The translations under genes were made by a program, and so were the position numbers. Under the pieces are notes generated by a model. That model saw only the letters and a program-made list of their open reading frames with translations. It was not told where the DNA came from and ran no database searches. Shown one piece after another: positions 37,056-47,574 of a stretch of 64,000 nucleotides of DNA. Source of the DNA: Mortierella alpina. Lineage: Eukaryota > Mortierellomycota > Mortierellomycetes > Mortierellales > Mortierellaceae. The stretch is from NCBI GenBank assembly GCA_029449245.1, contig JANATF010000001.1, positions 1-64,000 of the forward strand. Direction: 5' to 3'. Numbering within the stretch: position 1 is the stretch's first letter; each line of letters opens with the position of its first letter.

Positions 37056-39729
37056 TCATGGCTTCGACTTGACGTTGGACTTGAGATAAAAGTTGAGCGA
37101 GATGGCCGTGAGCAAGCAGACACACATCAGCGTCGGCATCACGGGCTCGTCTTTTCACAGATCGAATGAGTAGGTAAAAAAACAAAACCAAAGGTCAGTC
37201 ATTTGAAGGCCTACCAGAGCTTGCCGACCCGACTTGACAAGGTTGGTCATAGTAAAATCAAATCGCGTCACCTACCGTAGGGGCCAGGATCCTTGTTGCG
37301 GAGCATCGCAAGACGCTTCTCATATAGCCAGATAGAGTACAGCAGCGTGAGAAGAGCCGTGATCGACAGGAGAATGCCTGCAAAGCGACCAATGTTGTCC
37401 CCAGCATTGAACAGCCCGACGCCAAGAGTTCCAAGAAGGACCGCAAAGTTCATCCACTTGAGGAACGTACGCTCGTTGGCGAAAAACACCTTGGCCTCGA
37501 CCTTCAAAACACCCACAATCTTTTTGGGCTTTGGGGGGATGATCCTGATCTGTGGGATCGAGTCATTGCTCTGACTAGGACCCAGCAGTGGACTCGACTC
37601 GTGCGAATCCTTACCCTTTCGGCCCCGCTTGAAGACACCTCCCAGACCCTTGAATCCAAATGACTTTTTGCCAATGCTGCTGGCTTTAGAGGCCGCTGGC
37701 TTGAGCGCTGAACCATATGGACCTTGGCCATTATTTGAACCGCCATTCTGACCGTACTGCGAATCCACTACAACATCCAACGACTTTTGCTTGCCCTTGG
37801 ACGTAGAGCGCGTATTGGCTCCGTTCTCAGATTCGGATCTTGACGCAATCGACGATCTACGACTGTTGATACTCTGGATGTCTGCCGTGGACCCAGCTCG
37901 ACTGATAGACGGGGTATCGACTGCCAAATGGCCACGCATAGAATCAGGCGTGCGAACAGTCTCCTTCTCCAGTTGCGCCAGCCAAAAGGGCAAAAGAGCC
38001 ACATGCCTTTCCAGAAGCACCGCAACACCATGCACGTATTTCGAAAAGGATTCTGCAGACTCGACCAGATGGCTGTTCATGAGCTCCTCAACCCAAGCAG
38101 GTGTCGACTTTCCTGCAGGGAGCTCCAACTTGACCTCAAGAATGGCATAGTTGAAGCGAGTCATATCCTGCTCGTAGCTGGTCTTGGAGGGCATAGGATA
38201 GTCCACATCCATCCGGCGCCAGTGGTTACCAGACCGGGGTACATTGTCGAGATTGTCTTCCCGGATCATGCACAGGTCTGTATCCATCGAGAGACGGACG
38301 CGCTTGTCGCCTGGAATCTGGAATGCTGTTCTGTTGTAAACAGTTCTCAGGACTATAGTAAATAGAGCGCCAGCATTGTTAGTGTTCATTCCAATGGACG
38401 ATCAAGATTGTTTTTTTTCAGTCACCGCGAGCTGTACAATGTAAGCAGATAAGCACGTTACCTGGCTTGAGCTTCATATCAACGATGCACTTTTGAACAT
38501 CCTTCACCATTTCGTCAAACTGCTCAATCTCTGCAGAGGACTTGACGCCTTGTTCACGTAACTTTGCGACTTGACGATCCATGGTATAGTCTCCCTTCAG
38601 AAACGCATCCACATACTTCTCCTTGATGGAGAAGCGATCATGATATTCTCCAAACTTGTTGATTTCGTGGTGGATTTTGCGTTCAACAAAGATCTCGTTG
38701 TTGGACGGGCTGCCGTACCAGCGAAGACGGATAGCCTGGGCGCCCTCTGTGCGTTCGAGCTTGCTGTTGTAGAGGTCAAATGCAGAGTTGTCGAGGTAGA
38801 CAGAGGACAGTGAGGGGTCCAGAGATTCTGCAGTGTTGGGTCCGCGAGGGGTGTAAAGAATGACGGGCAGGTGCTTGAGGACCGTGGTCTTGACCTCCAT
38901 GACGTTGTCAGGGTGCACCCAAAACTTGAACGACTTGCGGTCAAGCCCAGCCTGGTTGCCCATCCCTGCGAGAGCTGAGGGCGTGATCGGCGTTCCAAAA
39001 GGCAGAGACTCGTTCCCAAGCGAGTGGTAGAGCTTGGACAAACGCACCACCAGAGAGTCGAAATTGACGTTGAAGAAGGCTCGCGACTTCAACTGTACCA
39101 TGAACACGGGTCTCAACTTGTACGGAACATTTTTCTAAGGCACAATAGGTAGTGTTAGAACTAGTCTTTCATGAGATCGCAAGCTTTGTAGGCGTTTTGG
39201 AGCGCCCATAGGCGCTGCAGGCGTAAAATAAGAGCACGATAAAATGGCGCATACGTCGTGCTTCTTGACAATCTTGAGAAATCCGGCATAATTGGTCCGG
39301 CAGTACTTTGAAAGCTGATTAACCTCGTCCGTAATCTCAGAGATGGAAGACGTCAGAGTCTCGATCGCTTTTTGGTTGTAGGCTTCGTGGAAGGTGGCGA
39401 CCCGCAATTCAGCTCTGGTGGTCCTCTCCTGCAGCTCCTCGAATTTAGAATTCACAAAGTTGAAGACCTTGTGGATCGGGAAAGAAGAGCACGAGTAAGA
39501 GACGGGCGCGCAAATTCAATCACAGTTGGTTGGCGGGCTACAGAGCGATCGCACCCACCTTTGTCAAATCACTGTCTAGGGTTTGTCCAAAGATGCCCTC
39601 GTCTCGCTCAGTCCAGCCGGCGGGTTTGGAGACGCCCTCTTCCAGCTGCTTCTTCAGCACATTGTACTGGACATAATTATCCTTCCACTGTATGTAAATG
39701 GAATCCTCCAAGTTATCGCCGAATTTCAT
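37056..39729 (-). CDS. VTC4: Vacuolar transporter chaperone 4, polyphosphate polymerase
   Basis: Five exons: 39729-39559, 39467-39255, 39134-38462, 38352-37276 and 37150-37056, 742 residues. The N-terminal SPX domain (MKFGDNLEDSIYIQW; KYCRTNYAGFLKIVKKHD) senses inositol pyrophosphates. The central tunnel domain keeps the catalytic basic and acidic residues of yeast Vtc4: VLKHLPV, RLRWYG, VERK, SIKEKYV, GDKRVRLSMDT, MIREDN, LEVKL and FSKYVHG. A disordered Ser-rich linker (about 470-600) precedes a DUF202-type membrane domain of three helices; the third lies in the last small exon (TLMCVCLLTAISLNFYL). The complex makes polyphosphate from ATP and pushes it into the vacuole or acidocalcisome. Retained catalytic residues argue for Vtc4 rather than the inactive Vtc2/3 paralogs. 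Confidence 0.92.
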
Positions 39730-40443
39730 GACGTTATGAGCGTCGGGGGAGGGAGAGGTCGTTTGGGCGAGAGGAGCTACTGAATCGGAATCGAATGAGG
39801 TAGGATGACAATGAGGAGAGACAATGGGAGGCGGAATTGGCTGGAGACACGGATGAAAGGAAAGGAAAAAAAGATGGAGAGCAAGGCCAGAACCAAGCAT
39901 ACAAGCTCTGGAATTTTTGATCTCAGATCGTGTCTGTTGCCCACTCTCGTCTCTGGATGCGCGAACGTGCACTGCAACCCTATCTGATGAGAAAGTACTG
40001 CTGTACCTCGTATCTTTGTGTCCACTCTGGCATCCGGGTACTGAAGTGCTGTACATGTGAACCATCATTCCCTGTGCGCCGATTGTGCACTTTTTTGGAC
40101 AAGGTGGAGTCACTCCTGGTCAGCTTGCTTGCTGTACAATTGTACAATAGTTGAGACAGGAGTCCACGCAGTTTGCTCGCACAGACTTTATCGCCGTGCG
40201 GCACCATCTTGCTCAGTTACAACTTTAGGAGGAAACTGACATGATATGGCAAGTCATGGTTACCAAAAGTTGTATCCAGTGTCAGCGCCCTCTTTGAATG
40301 AAGCTTTTGCACTAGGATTCATTCGGCGATGAAAACCAATCGATGGGACTGCTTTTGCCCTCTTGGACAAACAACACTTTTTTTCTTTTTTCTTTCGCTG
40401 CTCTCTTACCCTCATCAATCTACACCCACACATTGCAGCAATC
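39730..40443. promoter_or_regulatory. Divergent region between VTC4 and ALB1
   Basis: A 714-bp gap with two divergent starts. A CT-rich stretch of T-runs at 40376-40420 directly precedes the ALB1 ATG and resembles the pyrimidine leaders of ribosome-biogenesis genes. The tetramer-scale repeat GTACAATTGTACAA at about 40134-40147 is palindromic. Short open frames only. Confidence 0.5.
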
Positions 40444-40964
40444 ATGGTTACCCGCAACAACATCCAGCGCCCAAAGTTCAACCTCCAGAAGCTGGGCCGT
40501 GTCAGGAAGCAGGCCTTGAAGTCTAACTCGACCTCGTACAAGTCTGTCGTCTCGACTAGCATCCAACATGTTCGCCGCATCTCCACAAAGAAGGAGCAGC
40601 AAAAGAGAAAGGCGCTCAAGTACATCCTCGACTCTGCCCTTGTCAAGGCAGGAGGCGTTAGAGAGGCTACCATGAAAGGTAATACAACCACAGCAATTTT
40701 GACAACAGACGCTTGGAATCCAAACGGTACCAGGAAGAGTCATCTCTGTCCACTTACTCCTATCCCACATCTTTGCCCTTTCGCTGATATAGACGCCCCT
40801 GCTCAGAAGGAGGAGCCTGCTGTTGTCAAGGCTATCCCATCAGGTCCTGGCACCACCCTCGGTGCTCCCTCAGGTAATAATAGTGTGCCTTGTTCAGGAA
40901 TGACTATCAAACGTAGGCCACGATAAGTGCTGACCCATGGTCTCCCACGTTTACAATAGCTTAA
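40444..40964 (+). CDS. ALB1: Alb1-like ribosome biogenesis protein
   Basis: Three exons: 40444-40678, 40793-40873 and 40960-40964, 106 residues. The last exon supplies only the end of an Ala codon and the stop. The N-terminus MVTRNNIQRPKFNLQK resembles the Alb1 family, which also opens with a basic N-R-P-K segment. The protein is very basic with a KKEQQKRKALKYILDSA helix. Alb1 works with Arx1 as a shuttling factor on pre-60S subunits in nucleus and cytoplasm. Yeast Alb1 is longer (about 175), so the short size and lack of strong motifs leave doubt. Another small basic nucleolar protein is the alternative. Confidence 0.6.
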
Positions 40965-41297
40965 TAGGGAGGAACGCTCATAGAGGAACTCAGGAGGAAC
41001 TGGAGGCCCATGGATATCACAACACCGCATCTGCATCTCTGAACTTTTGTACCATATAGCTTAAATAAAGCCGATTTGAAAGCCCACATTGCATGCTCCA
41101 GACGTATACTGTATCATCGAGCGAAGAGGCCCTGGATTTGCCCTGAGGGATGAGAGATGTGGCGAAAAGATGTGGCTGAGCGTAGACCGAGCCAAGAAGA
41201 AGCACAAAGGTCGCCCTCGCTCAGCTGCATCCTTGTCTCTTGACCGTTCTCCATAACCCTTTCCACCGCATCACTCCCCTCGCTACCTCTCTGAACA
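40965..41297. other. Spacer between ALB1 and the capping enzyme
   Basis: A 333-bp gap between tandem + genes. TTAAATAAAG near 41060-41069 is a plausible ALB1 poly(A) signal. The capping-enzyme 5' leader is CT-rich. No other gene was seen. Confidence 0.5.
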
Positions 41298-43246
41298 ATG
41301 CCGGCCGATTCCTTCATCCCCGACATTCCAGGAATGCCTCTCGAGCAGCATATGGAGCATATGCTTCGCGAGAGGATTTGTCGGGTCATTGGCATCAACG
41401 GCAACAGGTACGCCTACTCTGCAGCAGAGACAGCCTGCTAGAATCATTTCTTTCAAGACGCGGGAACGGAACACTAATCAAATGATGCCCACCCTCCATT
41501 TTCTCGCTGCTTTATAGGTTCATTGGTGAGTCTTGGAGAGGGCAGGCTCCTTCAATGGTGGTTGTTTCTTGTACTGACATGGGTCAACCCTTCCCCTTCG
41601 GCCCATGCTAAAGGTGCACAGCCTGTTAGTTTCACGCGCGACACCCTCCGTGAGCTTCAGTCGGAAAAGTATGCAATGGAACAAAAGGATTGTGGATTTG
41701 CGTTTTATTCTCTTCAGTCTTCAGGAACGTTAACACATCTGGATGTCTTGTGCTCTAGCTACTTTGTGTCTGAAAAGTCCGATGGCGTTCGAGTGCTTCT
41801 TTACTGTGTGCTGCATGAAAATGGTCAACAGCAGGTCTTTCTGGTAAGACCCCCTGCTTCTAGTTTGACTCGACTCGACTCAAAGGAGATACACTGCAGG
41901 AAACAGAGTGTTTAACCTTGCACTTTCGTTAGATTGACCGCAAGAACAAGTTCAGCTATGTGCCACAGCTGAGGTTCCCTGTCGCCAACGAACTCAACGT
42001 CTTTCATAACGACACCATTGTTGACGGAGAACTCGTTGCTGACCGGGAACCCAATGGACAGTATGTGATTCGATACCTGGCATTTGACCTACTTGCATAC
42101 CGTGGACAGAGCATTGTCTCGAAGCCATTGACAAGTCGCTTGGCAGTAAGTGTCCGGTTCGTTCTCGCCTGTTCCCCATTGGCAATTGCATTTCATGTGG
42201 AAACACGCTGAACGTTGATCACGTCTGCCCTCATAGCGACTGCAATGCGAGTTCATCGGACCTTATAGAGAGATGCTCAAGATCGCCAACCCTCAGTTCA
42301 TTCAATCTCAGCCTTTCAAGTAAGAGATATGTCATGAATGGATGCTCCTGTTATGACAGAAGAGCTGCAGCGTCAAAACTAACCATGGATTTGCCTTTTG
42401 TAGAGTGAGCTTGAAGGAGATGCAGCTGTCGTATGGTATCGAAAGGATGTTCAAGGAAATTATCCCGAACTTGAAGCACGGTAACGACGGTCTAATTTTC
42501 ACCTCGTCCGTAGCGCCATACATTCCCTCGACCAACGTCAAGATGTAAGTCTCTCAATCCCCCAGTCAGGAGGAGGATCCATTATTGATGGCATGTCCTG
42601 GAGGCTAACTCTGGGTCTCTGTAGGTTAAAGTGGAAGCCGCCAAGCGAGAACACTATTGACTTTAGACTGACATTGGAATCGCCACCAGCTGGCAATAAC
42701 CATAATCAAAAACCACAATTTGTCCTTCAGGAGTGGAGAGGCGGCCAAGACTACTCCCGTTTTGGACTCATGGCTGTCGACGACGCACTCTGGGAACAGT
42801 AAGAGGCAACGCTCGGCTGCTGTTTTTTGCCCATTCACTAGGAGGCGGACATTTACACTAATATTGCTGTCTGGAAACATATTAGATGGCAAACAACATC
42901 GACACAGCTCCAAAACAGAGTAGTGGAAGTGAGCTATTCACCGGGAGATCAAAGCTGGAGATTCTTTCGATTCAGAGATGACAAGGAGCATGGAAACCAC
43001 TCGTCTGTCGTCCAGAAGGTCGTCCAGAGTATTCGAGATGGTGTTGAGGCTGACGAGGTAAGACGCACGCACTGATATGTGATTGTACAAAAGGTCTATC
43101 GAAATCTGCGAGTTTACTGGGTCTTAACATGCCCTTGCAATCCTTAATAGCTGCTGCATGCTCAGGACAGCATAAAGATGGCGTGGAAGGAACGAGAGCG
43201 AACTGCGCACGAGGAGCAGCAGCGCCAGCAGCAGATGCGAGCCTGA
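41298..43246 (+). CDS. CEG1: mRNA capping enzyme guanylyltransferase subunit
   Basis: Ten exons: 41298-41407, 41518-41525, 41614-41668, 41759-41843, 41933-42145, 42237-42319, 42404-42544, 42625-42798, 42886-43057 and 43151-43246, 378 residues. The nucleotidyltransferase motif I is EKSDGVR (lysine nucleophile that takes GMP from GTP). Motif III is in FHNDTIVDGELV and IRYLAFDLLAY, motif IV in GNDGLIFTS, motif V in LKWKPPSENTIDF, and motif VI in RFRDDKEHGNH within the OB fold. Exon 2 is only eight bases; it completes R-F-I-G, giving FIGAQPVSF, the family's FPGSQPVSF element. There is no triphosphatase domain, as in fungi. It acts in the nucleus on nascent RNA polymerase II transcripts. The C-terminus is a Glu/Gln/Arg-rich helix. 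Confidence 0.95.
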
Positions 43247-44350
43247 AAGTCGTGCATGCCATAGAGTATTGTAGTACGTAGAAGACATCATAAAGGCAAG
43301 CCTTTGTCCACCATAGGCTATGTTGTGTGCCCCGGCACTGTCTCGATGTATGTGAATACCTCTGGTGCACTCAACACTCTGCGAGCGGGCTAGCGGACGA
43401 GGTCGTTCAGCTCCCAGCCCTTTTTTCCTGTCAAGCACTTTTGTCGCGTACCTTCGAGATGGCGCCCATCGCTTCAACGATCCATCCTGAGCGAGCGACA
43501 CAATTTTCTCGCCACTCGCTCGCTCGGAGCGAGCTGCTCGTTGGAGCGAGGATTTGCTCCTCCCAGCGCTAGGCTCTACCAAGGCAAAGTCTACAGTCAC
43601 GTCACCGAACAGACCTGGAGACAGATTCGCTACCTGTAAATGTGGCACTCAATCTACCCAGCAAACAGATCACCTCAACACCATCTCTTCTCCACTCTCG
43701 CCATCCGACTTCTTGTCCCAAGGGTAAGCCTTCCCTTCTCCTTGCGCCTTCCCGCCCCAGCCCTCCTTCTTACAGCTTCCTTTGCCTCTTTCGTATCCAG
43801 CCCGTCACCTTGGCTTCCTGGTCGTGCCCTTTGTCCGTCCAATCACTCCATTCCATACACTCCCTCCACGCCTCAACAAGCTTTGTTTAAATTCGTTTTT
43901 GTGTACATCAATTCACTCTGGCATCAAGACCCTACAGAGAGAACAAGAGAGATCAACACCAGAGCATTGCTGGAGCCAGAAAACAGCCATGGGAGCCTCA
44001 TCTTCAACAACAGGACGACAGGAGTTGTACTTGTACCAATAGTTGAATAGTTAGAGCCCCTCTTCCCCCCCTGGCCTTTTTCTTCAGCGACTCCCTTTGT
44101 TTCGTTTTTTGTTGCTCTTGGTGTGCTCAGGGCGATCGCATGCAACCTGGTACTGGAAACGACATGTCAATGCGCTCATTCTCAACATCAGCCGCGTTCA
44201 AGTCGGCCCTCATCGCTCGCTGATTACTCTGCAAGATCCTGGACCAAGAAAAACATGTCAACTGACTCCCCCAATCTTTCACGTCTTTCGTGTATAGGAC
44301 CTTTGTGATCTTCTGCTGTTTTCAACAACCAATACGAAAAAAGAATTGCA
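43247..44350. other. Intergenic region and long 5' leader of ARS2
   Basis: A 1.1-kb stretch between tandem + genes. At about 43523-43542 an inverted repeat GCTCGCT/AGCGAGC forms a possible hairpin, and GAGCGAG-type repeats surround it. CT-rich sequence from 43690 and a GTAAGC at 43733 with several later CAG sites suggest a spliced 5' UTR for ARS2. Open frames here (for example 43640-44050 +) are low-complexity leader translations. Confidence 0.45.
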
Positions 44351-47340
44351 ATGCCAAAGGATTACTATGGTCGAGGAGACTACTCGGACGACGAGTCTGG
44401 TTCTCGGGGCCGCGACAAGTTTCGTCGGGAGCGGGAGCGAAGCCCCGAGAAGGATGATTTCGGCCGTGACAAGAGGAGAAGAAAGCCATCCGATTCGCCT
44501 GAAGACAGAGGTTAGCATTGTCACTTTGACAGGCTCACTATAGAGCAGCTCGGGCCAATCGAGACTACTGATGTTGACCATGACTTTGAACGTTCTTCCC
44601 CACATCTCCAAATAGAGAGGCGGCCCAAGAGAAACCGCTCAGCATCAAAGGACGGTGATGGCGAGCCCGGTGACCGATACATTCCCAACTACGAAAGAGA
44701 TGGCTACAATCCTGCACCTAGGTACAACCGGCCCGATCATTTCGGTGGCCGATTCGACGGCTCTGGCGGGTATGGCGAATACCGCGGCTCTAGGTACCGA
44801 CGATAGACAGGAACAGGTTGAAGCAGGACTTGCAAGCTCGCTGTCTTGACTACTCACTGACCCTTTTTTTTTGACCCTTTTTCTGTCTAACCTTCAGACG
44901 TCGGGATGATGTTTATGGGGATATGGATGGACCGGAGCCTCTACATTACAGCGACATGTCTCAGGGCTGGGGAAAGATGGATCGGGTTGATGACCCCATG
45001 AAGTTGGACCGTCTCATTTCGTTCAAGGAGTACTGTGAACACTTGAAGAATCTCGACAGGGCGTCGCATCGCTATAAGCGTTATACGGATGAGGAGCTCC
45101 AAGCACGGTACGCAACTTACAGGGAAGAGTTTATAGCCAAACAACTGAGCGCGTTCTTCAGCGATCACAAAGAAGAGGCATGGTTTTTGGAAAAGTACCA
45201 CCCAGACTCCTCCAAGACTCGCAACGATGAAGCCCGTGTGCTAAGAAGATCGCTCTACGCGACGTTTATTGAGGGTCTTGCAGCGGGAAAGTATGATAAC
45301 GCCACATGCGATGAGGCGACAGCAAAGAAGGAGGCTGCGGCATTAAGCGACAGCAAGACGGAGAAGGCCAGCGCAGACGGCAACAGCAGTACTCTCACTG
45401 ACAAGGATGGCGACACCAAAATCAATGGCGAGACTGAGGAAGATGTATGGCTGTATCTGAGAGCCGTTCTCCCTACCGTGACACGAGACTCTATCTTGGA
45501 GGTAAACAACCGTCTATTGTCGTCGTAGCTCACCAATCTGGAGCGTCCACTTCTCATACGCCTTGTAATACTCATAGTACCTCATATGTTCATTTTGCGA
45601 CCAATCATAGCGCTGTAAGAAAATCGAGGGCTTTGTGATGCTTTCGCTTTCCGAGCCACATCCCTTGAGGGAGCTTCAAAGGATTGGCTGGATCAAATTT
45701 GACAAAGGGACGGATGTTCAACAAGCATTGACCGCCATGAGTGAGCCCTCGACAGAAGACTTTCAGGTTGTCACTACACCTCATAGGCCAACTCGCGCCA
45801 GATATACGCATGAGATCGCCAACACGGATACGAGGATTCATGCAGACTATGAACTGGCTGTTGCTATTGCAAAGATCTGTGACCAGAATCTGGCGAGCTC
45901 ATCTGACATGGAGTCTGAGGCAACCGTTTTTGACGGAGTATCGCTCCTGCAGGCGCGCCTCACAGATGTGATTCTGGCGTCCGATGTGGCCATGGAGGAT
46001 GGTGAGCAGGATGCTGCAGCACAGGCAGCCATGAACCGTACAAACGAGGTAAGCAGCCGTTTGGTGACGAGATTCTGCCTTTGCCTCCTCTACAACTGAC
46101 ACACCCCTTACCCATTCCACCTTTACAGCGCCGTTCCTTGGATCTGTTTATCGAGTACTTGCGCCAAGTCCACCTCTTTTGCTACTATTGTGGAGGTGAC
46201 AGTGACAATGTTGAAGAGTTTACAAGAAAGTGCAGCAAGCATTTCCGGAACCCAGAGACCAAAGTTCTCCCAAATTCGACAAAAGGTGAGATACAACGAA
46301 TGGTCTTTGGAAGGGAAATCTCACGCACGCTGACATCAAGAGCTTGCGGTATTGACTGTACACTTTTATGATTCCAGGTCCAGTATGGGTGAAGAATCTT
46401 GAACAGAAACTCAACTTGAAGCTAAAGCCGCCAACGGAGGACGAGATTGTGAAACTTGGCGGAAAAGCCATGGAGAAGTAAGTAGTGACAGAGTCAATGA
46501 ACGACAGAATCAGATGTCATGTTTTTTGTCTGTTAGTAACTGTTGGTCCTTGTTTCTTCCTGACGTGCTTCCAGGGCGATTGTCAAGTTTTTGCAGAGCA
46601 AGACACAACAGGATGAACCGACAAAGTGGCGCTGCAAGGTCTGCACGAAGCCATTCAGAGGAGAAGAGTTTGTGCACAAGCACATCCGCACCAAACACCC
46701 GGACGAGATCAAGACGATCGAGAACAACATTCTCCTATTCAACAACTATATCCTGGACCCCAACCACATCAACCCCACAGCACAACAGCAGCCACCACCA
46801 CAGCCTGCCGGGTTTGGATTTGGCGGGCCAGGACCGATGTACGGCGCACCACCTATGCCCATAAGTTTCATGCCAGGAGCCCATCCGATGGGCATACCGT
46901 TTATCAATCCAGGCATGGGTCCTATGAGCCAGTTCCCACCGAGCTTCATGCCACCATCGTTCTCGGCCTCGGCCGGTATGACAGGAACACCCATGGACCA
47001 AATTCCCCGAATCGGTTTCGATATCAAGCGTCGTGGCTCGAAGGAGGAAAATGGTGACAAGAGCAGAGGCCAGAAGCCGGATCTTGCACCACCCCGTCCT
47101 CCTGCATCGCTGATGTTGGATCCTAGAAGGTAATCCTTTTCTGCTGGGTTCTTTTCCTCTTTCTTCATGCCCGCGTATTCCGGTTGAAAATGCTGCCGGT
47201 GACTAAACTCTCACTCTCTCCCCTGTATTATTTGTGTATGCACTGTCATCCGTAAAATATCAAGTCGCAAGGTCAAGTCGTATGTTGACCTGGATGCTCC
47301 TGCTGAGGGCGATATTGATGCCAAGTACAACCTGTGGTAG
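44351..47340 (+). CDS. ARS2: ARS2/Serrate/Pir2 cap-associated RNA effector
   Basis: Eight exons: 44351-44510, 44616-44793, 44898-45501, 45611-46048, 46129-46285, 46378-46477, 46575-47129 and 47265-47340, 755 residues. The N-terminus is Arg/Asp/Ser-rich, then MKLDRLISFKEYCEHL and the conserved helical region RYKRYTDEELQARYATYREEFIAKQ. RCKKIEGFVMLSLSEPHP plus GWIKF belongs to the RRM-like part. HLFCYYCGGDSDN and a C2H2 finger (CKVCTKPFRGEEFVHKHIRTKHP) follow. A Pro/Gly/Met-rich tail ends in YVDLDAPAEGD. ARS2 bridges the nuclear cap-binding complex to RNA decay or processing machinery (in fission yeast to MTREC). It lies directly downstream of the capping enzyme. AATAAA at 47450-47455 fits its 3' end. 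Confidence 0.94.
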
Positions 47341-47574
47341 AGGTATGGCGGCCGCTCCCTCTTGCATATTCCGTGCAAGGGTGCCATGTAGCCTTTTTTT
47401 TTGTTTTGTTCTCGCTGCCATAATACCGCTCTTTTAATCGCGTACGCGCAATAAAGTGCACTCTTGATCAAGGGGGGCAATGTGGCGATACTTACAAGTG
47501 AGATGGAAACGATGGCTGATATGACAAACAAACACCAATACGAAGAAAAAAAAGCTGTTTTAGGCTGTAGACCA

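Noticed and set aside
43523-43542. GCTCGCT/AGCGAGC hairpin as a terminator
   Set aside because: RNA polymerase II genes do not use such hairpins as terminators; probably chance in a GAGCGAG-rich repeat.
43124-43648. 174-codon minus open frame overlapping the end of the capping enzyme
   Set aside because: Overlaps the last CEG1 exon antisense and has no family features.
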